Source: Clonostachys chloroleuca
Taxonomy: Eukaryota; Ascomycota; Sordariomycetes; Hypocreales; Bionectriaceae
Assembly (NCBI GenBank): GCA_037952775.1
Contig: JBANAY010000001.1
Span: 1,116,001-1,180,000, forward strand
Length of the DNA: 64,000 nt
Direction of reading: 5' to 3'
Every line of letters begins with the position of its first letter. The stretch's first letter is position 1. A program made the position numbers and the translations under genes. Positions 22,580 to 33,732 of the stretch are shown here, piece after piece. The notes under the pieces were generated by a model, which was not told the origin of the DNA, searched no databases, and saw only the letters and a list, made by a program, of their open reading frames with translations.

Positions 22580-24387
22580 TCAGGCTTCCGCCTCTTTAGC
22601 CGGAAGCTCCCGACTACTTTCAAGAACCTTTCCACCCTTGCCACCGTCGATTGACCCTTCCGAAACTGGCTGCTCAGCCTCAATGCCATCCGTGACGCTG
22701 GCATCCCCAAACAGAGCATTGATTTCCTCGAGCTTGAGGCCCTTGGTTTCTACGAATGTGAAGTAGGCGATGATGAGGAAGACAAAGTTCCATGACGCGT
22801 TGATGAAGTAGAATTTCCAGCCCAGGTTGGCCATTGCGTATGCCATGGCGAAGGAAGCGAGAAGACTAAGCACCGGTAACATGTTAGGATGTACTTTCTG
22901 AATGAAAAATGGAGCTTATTGAAGATGAACATACCCAAATCCGGCGTCCAGCATGCGGAAGATGGCAAGACCGGTAGTGCGCAGCTTGAAAGGAGACACC
23001 TCGGTAGGGTATAAACTGGTCATTGGCGTGATGCCGAATGCATAGAAACCTTGGAAAAGGAAAATAACCGCAATGGTTCCGTAAATTCCCGATGTATTCT
23101 CACTTTCGCCGTAGACTAGAGGAGACGGCTCGTTAATTATCAGATTTTTACAAACCAAGGTAAGGGAAGAAAAGTACCCTTGATGAGGCCACCTATCAGC
23201 AGAAGTGTAATGACCATGCCACCGACGCTGACGAAGGTCTGGATCCTGCGACCGAGGATATCCAGCATGAAACTGCCAAGTACAGCCACGGCGAATGACC
23301 AGCAGTTGATGACGACTTGGATCTGCGTCTGCGTGGTTGTGTTGGTAATGCCGGCCTGGTTGAGAATTTTGGTAAGATAGAACCTAAGAGATGGTCAGAA
23401 ACCGGCCAGAGACAAGACAAAAATTGGAAGGGAGCCGTATACTCACGAAATGACAAAGTTACCAAACATATTAATCATAGGACCAAAGGAGCAGAGAATC
23501 GCAAGGCGTCGTCTGTTTGCCTTGGTAGCAATCATCTCGCGCCAGGGGTTATGCGGAAACTCCTTGGCCTCTCTCGACAGAGTGCTCTTGATCTCCTCAA
23601 GCTGCTCCGATCCCTTTTGAACATCCAAATTATTCTTGCCCTGCATTATAAGCAAAACTTCGAGAGCCTCTTCGTCACGGTCGTGTGCGATGAGCCATCG
23701 AGGCGACTCCGGCACGAACGGTACAATCACGACGGCCAACAAGCTGGGGACGAACTGCAAGAGGGACGGAATTCGCCAGGCCCACGTGTTCTGGATATTC
23801 TGGCTGCCGTAGTTGACAATGGACGAAGCCAGACTACCGATGTAAAAGCAGGAGAAGAAGAGACCTAGGAGCCGGCTGCGTCTGTGAGGAGGGAGTAGCT
23901 CGCCAAGCAGCGTAGGGGCAGCTCCGTTGCTGATCGCCGAACCTACGCCGATGATGAAGCGGGCAACTATGAACATTGCCTCGTGCTGGGCGGCCGCCTG
24001 TAGGATCACGCCGACCACAGTGACGACGGAGGCAATGTAGATGGCCTTGCGACGGCCAAAGTAATCCGGGACCGGCTGCATGAGGAACGCGCCAAAGATG
24101 CCGCCCATCCAGTTGGCTGCGTTGTTGAGTCCTTCCAGGGCAGTTGTCAGCTCAAAGTAGTCTGCAAAGGATGGCAGCATCAACAATCCGTTCATGACTG
24201 AGGAATCATAACCGAGTGTCTAAGATGCGGTGTTAGGTTAATGGTCGGAACAAGCAATAGGTTTCCCTTCTGATGCGAAACTTACTGCGGAATTGACAAT
24301 TGTAACAGCAAGAAGCAACGGCATGAGGAACCGATGGTCCGCGGGAACCAGTTTGGAAACATGTTTCCGCTCGAATTGAGACGTCAT
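22580..24387 (-). CDS. MFS sugar transporter (hexose/disaccharide porter family)
   Basis: A plasma-membrane sugar porter of 515 residues in five exons, with introns 24220-24285, 23384-23446, 23116-23177 and 22866-22934; the exons sum to 516 codons. The start is the ATG at 24387 (MTSQFERKHVSK). Sugar-porter signatures are in order: LGYDSSVMNG, GRRKAIY after helix 2, RFIIGVGSAISNGAAP, PESPRWLI at the start of the central loop, GRRIQT after helix 8, and ETKGLKLEEINALFG at the C-terminus, followed by an acidic tail. It is transcribed away from the DUF1479 gene at 25007, with about 620 bp between them that contain a CCG/CGG palindrome, so the two may be co-regulated. The specific sugar is not evident. 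Confidence 0.9.
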
Positions 24388-24751
24388 GTTCCCAGAGGTG
24401 TTCTGTCCGGAGCAAATTGAATCACCCAAGGAGAAAACGGTCAACAGGGAAACAAGAGGGAGTAAAAGCTGAGTCTCGGAGATCGGAGACGACCAAGGTC
24501 TGAATCAAGCAAGTCGATGAGCATATTCCTGATTTTGCGAGGTGAGGATAGTCTACTATAAACCCCAACGGGTATCAATGGGAATTAGTGATTGTCGAGT
24601 TTCTATTGGCTACGGCAGTGCTCGGTTGAGCTTATCGTCTCCTGGCTCTTCACGAAGGACGCTATGGACGTTTCGACCCACCCCGCATATCCAACTGGCA
24701 CTCCTTGGCGGGGTTTTCCCTGTCAAAATGTAAGCTAATGCCATCTTGTAA

Positions 24752-24781
24752 CCCACCCGAACTCGGGCGAGCTCGGGTGGG
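24752..24781. promoter_or_regulatory. Palindromic candidate operator between divergent genes
   Basis: Arms CCCACCCGA and TCGGGTGGG form a perfect 9-bp inverted repeat, and the CCGAACTCGG inside it is a second, nested CCG-N4-CGG motif. Zn2Cys6 regulators bind CGG/CCG half-sites, so this is a plausible binding site serving the sugar transporter and the DUF1479 gene. The binding protein is unknown. Confidence 0.45.
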
Positions 24782-25006
24782 CTGCTTGGTTCCATCACTT
24801 CCAGCTGAGACGGCCAGAGTCGACCTTCAGGGGAGACGAACTGATAAGATATTAGACACGACTCATGGCTGGAAATGACTGGAGTTTGTTGGAAGTTAGT
24901 TGTAAGGATTCTGTTATATTCAAACACCAAAAAGAGCTATCAGAAGACTCAAGGCCTAGACCAGCCTCCCCCTATCTAACAAAACGGCAACTGATTACGT
25001 TTCAAT

Positions 25007-26410
25007 ATGCCAGCACGGATCAGAGAATGGCCTTCTTGGGCCGAGTACACTTCTGAGTCTCCTGAAGAGGCCGAAGACACCGATTTTCTCAATACAAAAA
25101 GGACAATAATCGCCCAATACGGTGAAGCTGCGCTTCGAGAGAGTTGGATCAAGGTGTGCGAAGAGCTGAAGAGCGTGACGGATGAGATTGCCATGAAGGG
25201 CAATTCCATAATTCCCTTCTTCGACACCGCGGAGATTCTCGAGCATGGTCTCACAGAGGCTCAGAAGGAAGAGGCAAAACGGGTTGGCGCCTTCGTCTTT
25301 CGAGGCACGATCCCAGAGGCTGAGGCGAATGTGCACTACCAAGACTTGAGAAAGTTCATCAAGGATAATGACGCTGCAATCCAGAGATGGCCCAAGGAAA
25401 GCCCTTCGATGTTCATTCTGTACAATTCACCAACGCAGAACGCTATACGATCTCATCCAAATCACCTCAAACTTCAACGCGTTCTTAATGAGCTATGGCA
25501 CGACTCAACCAACCGATCCTCCCCAGAGCCGCTGGTATATCTTGATGGCGTCCGCGATAGAGCCCCAGGGCAGGCCTTCTTAGGCTTGGGGCCTCATATT
25601 GACGCTGGAAGCCTCTGTCGCTGGGCCGATCCCACGTACCGCGAAGCATACGGTCACATCTTCTCTGGAACCCCGGAGGAGCACGACGCCTACGAGCTGG
25701 GTATCCGTCAAGACGCTGACCAGGAGTTGTACAAAGGAATTGCTCACTCAACGGTCTTCCGGTCTTTCCAGGGCTGGACGGCTCTGACACCTACCGCCCC
25801 CAGAGAGGGAACCATCATGCTATACCCCAATGTCAAGGCCGTGATTGCATACCTGCTGCTGCGGCCGTTTTTCGAGCCGCCCAAAGATGCAGAGGATTTG
25901 ATGGATGCTGAAAAGTGGACATTTGATGAATCGTCCAGCTGGTTCCCCGGCACGTTCAAGACACAGAGCCAGCGCCTCAGCCGATCGTCTCATCCTCACT
26001 TAAGGCTTGAAGAATGCCTTGTACATGTGCCTAAAGTGAGCGCGGGTGATACCGTCTGGTGGCATTCTGATGTAAGTTTTCCCTCGTCTACTTGAATTTA
26101 ATCATATCTTGGTTTTTTCTTTGGTCATCGATCTAACAAAAATGCGCTTTAGCTTTGCCATGCCGTAGACACTGAGCACCTGGGCAAGAACAATGCTTCC
26201 GTTGCCTTCATTGCTGCCTGCCCATCTACACGGCTCAACAAGGAATACGTAAAAACGCAACTGACTGCGACACTTAATGGAGTCCCTTCACCTGACTACT
26301 CCATCGGGAATGATTTGGACGAATCGAAATTGAAGGGGTATGTTGGACTTGAGGGGCTAGATGAGGAGGCAAAGAGGGCATTTGGTTTTCATCTGTTGGG
26401 TGAGGCATAG
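25007..26410 (+). CDS. DUF1479-family protein (putative 2-oxoglutarate/Fe(II) oxygenase-like)
   Basis: A soluble protein of 440 residues in two exons (25007-26071 and 26153-26410; intron GTAAGT to TTTAG). It matches the layout of the DUF1479/YbiU family, whose members have a double-stranded beta-helix fold: an N-terminal helical part, then LVYLDGVRDR, GPHIDAGSLCRWAD with the H-x-D metal pair, a central FRSFQGWTALTPTAPREGT, GDTVWWHSD just before the intron, and LCHAVDTEH just after it supplying the distal histidine. Family members are thought to be metal-dependent dioxygenases with unknown substrates. It lies divergent from a sugar transporter, suggesting shared regulation and possibly a catabolic role; that is inference. 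Confidence 0.85.
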
Positions 26411-26506
26411 GCTCTCTTGACATGTTGAGGACTGCACAGAATAGTGACAGCCTGTATCAAATGAGAGAGTTCATCAACTGGCAAGATATCTTCCGCTGTT
26501 CCACGT

Positions 26507-28431
26507 TTATCCTTTGTTTATTTCCGCTCGAAGAATGATAGCGGCCTGTTGAGCAACTGCACTCTGGTCCTTGACTTGGTCTAGAAGGTATAGAGCGGTG
26601 TTCATAGCTTCCCAATATGCCTCGTCTTCATCGCGGGAAGCTGTCTGATGCTCGCGCAATAACAAAGTTGCAGCAACAAAGACGTGAAACGACAGAGCCC
26701 TGTTTCAACATCTTAGTGATTTGCTTCCGCCCAGTGTCATCTCAAAGACGAAACATACCACTGCTTGCGCATAGACGCTGGCTGGTCCCAATTGTGATTA
26801 ATCCATATCACACTCATTGCCGACGTGACGCTAATTGTTTTGGCCCAAGAGTATCTCTGGGGCTCTGCTTGCCATTGCGCTTGGAGAGCACGATTGATCC
26901 GTACCCGGAGATGTAAGAGGACGACAGTCACATCAAATCTTTGCCACTTGACCCAGGGTTGGGCTTCTTCCAGCTGGCACACGTGCTCGCTTCCCGAATT
27001 GTCGGGCTTCAAATACTCAGGCAGAGTGTTGATAACCTCGGCCAATTCCTCGTCTGCCTTCCTAACGGCTTCCTCAATCGGTTTGACCGCGGCTCGGATA
27101 GCGACGCAGAATCGATAATAGGCAGTGGCTGCTCTGGCCATGAAGATGTGGTAATGAACTGGATCTACATGCATGTTTTCGTCGGGAGTCATTGTAGACA
27201 GTGGTAGAGACATGTCGAAGTCGACCTCATCAACTTGTGGTATTTGGTAGGGGACTCGCATCCTGGCGGGGTTCAAGAATCAGTGGAAGCATTTCATTAG
27301 GAGGCCGGAAGATGAACCATACCATTCGACAATCATAAGAGTCCACCAGAGTCGGCGTTGACCTTCTGCACTGAGTATGTTCGTTGTATTAGATGGGGGG
27401 TTGTGCAGAGAAATGCCCTGTGCTATCCGGAGAGCGCAATTCCACAGATGGAGATCTAAATCTGAATCTCCCCAGTTGTTGAAACACATTCCGAGGATGG
27501 CGACTGCCTGGACGGAGCGGATTGAGCGTGTTCTCATGAAGTCAGAGCGATGGAGGCAGAAGATGGAGGCGTCGTACCACATCTTGCCTGCTCTCCTTTG
27601 ATCAAACCCTTTGAAGCATTGAGCGATGGGCAACAAGTGACTCTACAAAATAAGGCGGTTAGCTCACCTTGAGGGAGAAGCACACGGCTAGCCACATCTT
27701 CAGCCATCATTAATAGCGCAGCCTATATGATAAAGAGACATGATCAACGGACTGTGGACTGAAGAATCATAATCCAGATAGCATATGGCTTACGCATAAA
27801 ACGGCAAAGTATACCGACAACCATGCTGGATCATAGTCTTCTAATGCGCATCCCTTTTCGAGCTCTGCATAGAAATGGTCACACTCGATTTCAAACGCGG
27901 GATACTCGAGAGCATAGTGAACCCACGAGTTCCATACGCGGTCAAACTCTACGAGTTGCTCGCTACACCGACGGCTAGGCATCACGACACTTCCCCAGCT
28001 GGTCGCAGTGGGAGAAGCCAGTGATGACGCGGAGACGAGTTTCCACAGTCTCTTCTCGAGCTCATCATCATTTCCCAGACTTCTCCGCAGCTTTTCGCCA
28101 GGTAAAGTAGGTGAACTGGAGACCTGCTGGCGCTTCAACAATTCGATCTCGTCACGAAGACGCTGATTCTCGGCCTTGAGCTCGTCATATGTGAGAAAGC
28201 CTGGTGAATCCGTCCATCTACAGCGATGAGTCAGTATACGGGTGGCGGGCACGTCTACAGAGGTACACACGTCGTCACGGCGCCGCGTACAATAACCATC
28301 TCTCTGGCGCAGGCATCTGCTTGTCCTCGCTTGATACAGGTTGAGCATGGCACATTCTTATCGCATTTGACCTTGCGGGATGAGCATGCGAAACAGCTAC
28401 GGGGTGCGCGTTGGGTTGTCCGGAGCGCCAT
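26507..28431 (-). CDS. Zn2Cys6 transcription factor with fungal-specific TF domain
   Basis: A nuclear regulator of about 542 residues. The start is the ATG at 28431; the zinc cluster lies at about residues 13-42 (CFACSSRKVKCDKNVPCSTC followed by IKRGQADAC). After an intron at 28218-28270 a leucine-rich coiled coil (ENQRLRDEIELLKRQQ) suggests dimerisation. The fungal TF domain follows, with AVAILGMCFNNWGD and EGQRRLWWTLMIVEW. Introns are read at 27723-27793, about 27643-27695 (donor uncertain; 27683 is an alternative), 27263-27322 and 26700-26758. It is divergent from a guanine deaminase gene across a promoter with a purine-type operator, so it could regulate or be regulated with purine catabolism; it is not recognisably UaY itself. 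Confidence 0.82.
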
Positions 28432-28564
28432 GAGTTGTTCTTGAAGTTGTGGAATGATGGGAGGAAAGGTCTTGATCAGCTACTAGACTGACTATGTTTG
28501 ATTACGATAGTAAGTCTGAAGGAAAGGGACACGAGATGGTCGTCCCTTCCCCCATCCGAGGCCC

Positions 28565-28583
28565 GATAAGCGATGGCGATAAG
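28565..28583. promoter_or_regulatory. Paired GATA sites (nitrogen-regulator type)
   Basis: GATAAG occurs at 28565 and 28578, spaced 13 bp, upstream of guanine deaminase. AreA/NIT2-type GATA factors bind such HGATAR pairs to activate nitrogen-source genes when preferred nitrogen is absent. The match is short, so the support comes mainly from context. Confidence 0.45.
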
Positions 28584-28684
28584 CGAGAGCCCGATCGCGG
28601 CGAGGCAACCTTCAACCCCGCGATTTGATCAATAGGCGAGGTATGCGGTGGTAATTGAAGATGGATGACAGAGAGATCTGCTCA

Positions 28685-28698
28685 TCGGATGCGGCCGA
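28685..28698. promoter_or_regulatory. UaY/PPR1-type operator TCGG-N6-CCGA
   Basis: The sequence TCGGATGCGGCCGA matches exactly the TCGG-N6-CCGA site bound by the purine-utilisation activator UaY of Aspergillus nidulans and by related Zn2Cys6 proteins. It lies about 345 bp upstream of the guanine deaminase start and about 250 bp upstream of the divergent regulator. Its place in front of a purine-catabolic gene makes it more convincing than the motif alone. Confidence 0.6.
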
Positions 28699-29041
28699 CA
28701 GTCCGGGGCAGTCCGGGGAAAGCAGCAGCGTACAATGAAGTCAACTGGTGGGACTCGACCGAGCTCAACCGAGTAGTCCTCCTCCAGTGAATCTTCAGTG
28801 AATATGTGATTTCTTACGCGCCGAAAACTGGGCCGAAGTCGCCCGAGATCATCGGCCAGCTCCTATCACCTATCACAGGTGAATGCAAGTCTACCACCCT
28901 GGGTTTCAATCAACCAACCGTCTTTGCCATCTCACTTTGATCGAACGCTGGCCTCTCCCCTCGCCAGAAAAGTCTTGTTTGCAGGTCCGTGTCACAGAGA
29001 GCTCCGCTGGTCACATCCCCGTGACGCCATTCTCCATCACC

Positions 29042-30409
29042 ATGTCTGCCACACTCGTCTTCAAAGGCGCCATAATCCATTCAGAATCCTTGGGCAGCTT
29101 GGAGATTCTCGACAACGCGGCACTGATCGTCGCAGATGGCCGCATCAGCGCCTTGTATCGCGCATGCGACGAGCTCCCTGCTACCGCAATCCCCGCCGAT
29201 GCGCAGGTCCATCAGATCCCTCCTGGAGAATTCCTCATCCCCGGATTCGTCGACACGCACAACCACGCCCCCCAATGGCCGATGCGAGGTCTCGGGCAGG
29301 GCTTGCACATCCTAGACTGGCTCGAGCAGGTCACATTTCCCTTCGAAGCCCGCTTTGCCGACGCCGCATACGCCCAGCGAACCTACGAGCAAATGGTGGA
29401 GGATTTCCTGCGCCAGGGAATCACAACAGCCTCATACTACAGCTCCCGGCATGCCGATGCGACCAAGGTTCTAGCTGAGACATGTGCAAGGAAGGGCCAG
29501 AGGGCCTTTGTGGGCAAATGCAACATGAATCGCAACGCACCGGACTACCTACGAGATACGACAGCCGCCGATTCACTCGGCGAGACGGAGCAGTGCATTA
29601 ATTACATCCGGGGGATTCCTGGGTGTGAAAAGGAAAATGAAAAAGCACTCGTGAAACCCATCATCACGCCTCGGTTTGCCATCTGCTGTACGCCCGAGCT
29701 GCTGGAGGGGCTGGGCAAGATGCTGAAGGAGGACTCCTCGCTCGCCATGCAGACGCACTTTAACGAGGCGCAGCAAGAAATTGATTTCACCAGGGTCCTA
29801 TTCCCTCAGGAAGCGAGCAAGAGCGAGGCTGACCTTTACGAGAAGTATGGGCTGCTAAATCACCGCTCCGTCCTGGCACACTGCACGATTATGACGGACT
29901 ACGACAAGGAAAGGCTGAAGCACCTGGAGTGCGGTGTAGCCCATTGCCCCATTGCCAATATGACAGTTGGAGGGGGTTTCATGGTGGCACCCGTACGAGA
30001 TTTTCTCCAGCGAGGAATCAAGGTCGGGTTGGGAACGGATAGCGGGGGTGGGTGGGCGTCGCAGATGCTGATGGTGATCCGGCAGACTATGATTGCGTCA
30101 AATGCGCAGGAGGTCATGTCGAAGGGACAGGACAAGGCGCTCTCGCTGGAGGAAGTATTCTATTTGGCGACGCTGGGTGGTGCCAAGGTCTTGTGTCTTG
30201 ACGACCAGATTGGCAGTTTTGAGGTTGGGAAGCAGTTTGATGCCGTCTGGGTAGCTACCACAACAGGACTACACTCGGCCATGACGCCACGCGAGGAGGA
30301 CGACTCCCTGAGGACCTCGTTTGAGAAGTATATCATGACGGGAGATGACCGGAATGTGGCTCATGTGTACGTGCAGGGCAGGCGTGTAGCAGGTTCCAGA
30401 GCTGAATAA
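29042..30409 (+). CDS. Guanine deaminase
   Basis: Converts guanine to xanthine plus ammonia in purine catabolism, in the cytosol. It is a single-exon gene of 455 residues. I chose the ATG at 29042 (MSATLVFKGAII) over an upstream in-frame ATG at 28883 because the former starts directly at the beta-strand that opens this family. Amidohydrolase zinc ligands are visible: DTHNHAPQ (H-x-H), MQTHFNEA, LAHCTIM and GTDSGGG (Asp). RGLGQGLHILDWLEQVTFP and the C-terminal QFDAVWV fit guanine deaminases rather than other amidohydrolases. The upstream region has a UaY-type site and two GATA sites, consistent with induction by purines and nitrogen control. Confidence 0.93.
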   Translation: MSATLVFKGAIIHSESLGSLEILDNAALIVADGRISALYRACDELPATAIPADAQVHQIPPGEFLIPGFVDTHNHAPQWPMRGLGQGLHILDWLEQVTFPFEARFADAAYAQRTYEQMVEDFLRQGITTASYYSSRHADATKVLAETCARKGQRAFVGKCNMNRNAPDYLRDTTAADSLGETEQCINYIRGIPGCEKENEKALVKPIITPRFAICCTPELLEGLGKMLKEDSSLAMQTHFNEAQQEIDFTRVLFPQEASKSEADLYEKYGLLNHRSVLAHCTIMTDYDKERLKHLECGVAHCPIANMTVGGGFMVAPVRDFLQRGIKVGLGTDSGGGWASQMLMVIRQTMIASNAQEVMSKGQDKALSLEEVFYLATLGGAKVLCLDDQIGSFEVGKQFDAVWVATTTGLHSAMTPREEDDSLRTSFEKYIMTGDDRNVAHVYVQGRRVAGSRAE

Positions 30410-30930
30410 AAGATCAAAAGTAAATACTAATAGAAAGAATTAAATCAAGTCAAAAGATAAAGCCGAGGCAACAAAACGAAGATCAACATCAATGACCATG
30501 TTCAATTCACGCCTGCTCTTTTGGATTTTAAGCCAAACTCATCTGGGTGACATTGATGTCTCAAGCAATATGGTACTCGCCGATATTCGATTCTGCGATG
30601 ATTATTGTCCAACTAGTAAGGGCAAATAATAAACATCAATAGGAAAATAAGTTGAATATTGCTGATTTATGTCGTTTTATACTGGCGTATTACTTTGATT
30701 ATTGTAGAAGTTGGTCTCATAACGGCCTGGTGTCTCACTTCTTTTGTCACCTATTTGACCCTAGACGGGGTAAAATAGTGGCTTAAATACAGTGGCTACC
30801 CCGCTGAATTTATGGACCTCGGCACTGGAGCGCTTCAACCTCAATCAGCAAGATGGAAGCGACACATCGTCATCCAACCCAAACCCAGCAGCCTGAATGT
30901 GCCGGAAAGATATGGTGAACCGCCTGCAAT
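30410..30930. other. Intergenic, no gene seen
   Basis: The AT-rich 3' flank of guanine deaminase followed by the upstream region of the succinyl-CoA ligase alpha gene. No further feature is supported. Confidence 0.6.
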
Positions 30931-32161
30931 ATGACTCGGCAATTTTCCCTCCCGAAGAGGCTGCGACCAAGGCCAGCGCTCAGCCTCTCCGTGGCCGTGC
31001 CTCCCACCCCTCACATCCAAGCCGTTATCGGTCGACCATACTCCTCGTCCACGGCTTATGATGATACCGTTTCAAACTTGCGAATAGGTAAGGAGACGCG
31101 TGTGATATTCCAAGGATTCACGGGGAAAGCAGTAAGTGCGCAAGTCATATTTGCATCTACACCGTATTCCAGACTGAATATCATTTAGGCCACGGCCAAC
31201 GCTAAAGACACGATCGCGTATGGCACCAACATCGTCGGCGGCGTCTCCCCCGGAAAAGGTGGACAGATCCATCTAGACCGACCTGTGTTCAACACGGTCC
31301 GAGAGGTAACTACTATTGATCCATGCTCAGACTCTCAAGACTCGCAAACATCGTGGCCAGGTATCTAACCTCTGTGAGTAGGCCATGGAGGCCGTCAAAC
31401 CCGACGTCTCTTCCGTCTTCGTGCCCGCGCACTCGGCAGCAAAAGCCATCATCGAGGCAATCGAGGCTGAAGTGCCACTGGTGGTCTCAGTAGCCGAGCA
31501 TATTCCAGTCCACGACATGCTTCGCGTCCATGAGATCCTGAGAACCCAGAGCCGCACTCGGCTCGTGGGGCCCAACTGCCCTGGGATCATTGCTCCCCAC
31601 CAGTGCCGCGTCGGCATCATGCCCTACCTGCAGTACATGAGAGGCTGTGTTGGGATTGTTTCAAAGTCAGGCACTCTGAGCTATGAAGCTGTCGGGTCCA
31701 CGACCAAGGTAGGACTGGGCCAGAGTATTGTCGTGGGCATGGGAGGGGATATGCTGTCCGGTAGGGATATACTTTTTTCTTAGACTCACCAGATCCATTA
31801 CCTTAACTTACTTCCATGTACAGGAACGACATTAGCAGACGGATTGAAGCTCTTCTTCGACCATGAAGAGACCAAAGGGATCATTGTCATCGGAGAGATT
31901 GGTGGCGAGGCAGAGCTGAAGGCAGCATCCTTAATCAAAGAGTACCGACGTGTGACGCCAAACCCCAAGCCCATCATCGCCATGGTCGCCGGAAGGACTG
32001 CGCCAGAGGGCAAGATGATGGGCCATGCTGGCGCGTTCCTGTCCTCGCGCGACGTCTCCGCCGAGGCAAAAGTGAAAGCTCTGGAAGATGCTGGCGCCGT
32101 CATTGTCCCGCATCCTGGTGTGATGGGCCAGACCATGATGGAGCTTCTTGGGAAGAAATGA
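30931..32161 (+). CDS. Succinyl-CoA ligase alpha-subunit paralogue
   Basis: The alpha subunit binds CoA and carries the phosphohistidine of succinyl-CoA synthetase (succinyl-CoA to succinate with GTP/ATP formation, mitochondrial matrix). It is read as 344 residues in four exons with introns 31132-31188, 31306-31381 and 31761-31823. The basic, Ser-rich N-terminus ([15 protein letters not shown]) looks like a mitochondrial presequence. Conserved elements are present: [46 protein letters not shown] and GKMMGHAGA with the catalytic His. Several positions are divergent (for example [11 protein letters not shown]), so I take it for a paralogue rather than the housekeeping subunit. It converges on a beta-subunit paralogue only 123 bp away. 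Confidence 0.88.
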
Positions 32162-32284
32162 AAGCATTCAGTTTCACACGGATGTACTGTCAGTCGCACC
32201 AACTCGGATGGTAAATAGCATACTTAGGCCATAGAATACCTAGACTATGCTCCCACGTACTGCCTCTCTGAGAAAGACACATTT

Positions 32285-33732
32285 CTATTGACCTGCCGCG
32301 AAACGAACAGCCATCTTGGCTGCCTCTCCGAAATCAGCCTCTACATGTATCCCAAGCTTGGCTTCATCGAGCTGTGAAGCGATTAGTATAGAGATAGCTA
32401 TAACGAGAATAGAGACTTAATTGACATACAAGTTTCAATCCCTCGATCGAGTTTGTGCCCTGCAATCGAACCACAACGGGTACCTTGATCGGCCCCAGCT
32501 CTGTCGCAGCACCAATGATGGATTCAGCAATCATCCGACCATCCGTGATGCCTGTAGTGAAAGAAAGTCAGGCTATTAGCAAACCATCTTCATCTCATAC
32601 CAATCACAGACAATATACTTGCCTCCGTAAATATTAACAAAAATCGTCCTGACCCTCTCATCGCGCATGATGATCCCAAAAGCCTTCAGCATCGTCTCCT
32701 TGGTAGCCTGCCCGCCCGCGTCCAGAAAATTCGCACTCCTGCCCCCGTAAAGCCCAATGGCGTCGTTGGTCGCCATCGCCAGCCCAGCGCCATTCACCAC
32801 GTTGCCAATGTTGCCGTCCATGCGCACGTACACGATGCCGTATTGGGCCGCCTCGATCTCCTCGGGAACATCCTGGCTCACGTCGCGCAACGCGAAGAGG
32901 TCTGGCTGGCGCTTGGCGGCGGCGTCGTCGAATGTGAAGGCGGTGCTGAGGCAGGTGAAGCTGCCGTCGGTGGCGGTGCGTGCTAGCCGTGTGATCTCTA
33001 GGTTGGTGCCATCCTTGTCTGTGAAGATTTTGAATAGGCCGTTGAGGATCTTGGCGAGGCTTTCGGTCGAGGGCTGTGATGGCGGAGAATCTCTTGTTAC
33101 GTGATCTGATACACGCGACAATAGTTCAGGAGTGATGCCCTGGGAAATGGCGAATGGGAAGGATGTAACTTCTGAGTCCACCTCTGTCCCCTTGGTCTTG
33201 CTCACAAGAATGACGGGATAATAGTTTTCACGGTCAATCGTCATCGCTAGTGACCACTCCTCCGCAGGCTCGAGTGCTTGAGATACATAGATTTGCTGCA
33301 CTGGAGGGCGTTGACTGCCATTTGGTCCACTGTCCAGAATCTTGGATGCCGTTTGATGCCCTTGGTCTGGAGTGTCCACGGATATTGGAGTGGTCGAAGC
33401 ATTCTTCTGTAGGCTGTGCAGTATTTGAGGGCTGATTATACACTTGCCACCTATAATGGCCAGTTTAGTTCTCCATCCATTCCAAATGGTCGGAAAATGG
33501 GTATTTACCCAGCTCTTCGACCGCCTTTCTCGCGTCTTGGGCTGTCCGCACTACCTTCCCCGACGGTACTGGAACGCCATGCTAGGGTGAGAGATGAGCC
33601 ACAATCTGGTCATAGTGGAGGATGGCGAGCTAGGAAGGGTCAACTGAGGGTCAATTGACCTACATTTTCTAGCAAGTTTTGAGACTGGTACTCATGTAGG
33701 CTGAGCCGTCTGATCTGCTGTCGTGGAGCAAG
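32285..33732 (-). CDS. Divergent succinyl-CoA ligase beta-subunit paralogue (5' end unresolved)
   Basis: The ATP-grasp partner of the alpha subunit. Exons are 33664-33732 (at least; RRLSLHEYQSQNLLEN), 33509-33581, 32623-33450, 32430-32551 and 32285-32371, about 390 residues. The C-terminal ligase domain is well kept: YVRMDGNIGNVVNGAGLAMA, SANFLDAGGQATKETMLKAF, TIFVNIYGG and PVVVRLQGTNS. The ATP-grasp half is not. The glycine-rich nucleotide loop (A-G-G-R-G-K) expected after the second exon is absent and replaced by about 45 unrelated residues. E-I-N-P-L reads LEITRL, and the Asp of the D-A-K/D-G-K motif is Ser. The intron 32552-32622 uses a GC donor (GCAAGT). No ATG is found in frame in the first exon I can read, so an upstream exon is missing. 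Confidence 0.75.

Noticed and set aside
28883..29041. Upstream in-frame ATG of guanine deaminase as the true start
   Set aside because: The extra 53 residues look like translated promoter and leader; the family begins at the downstream ATG (29042).
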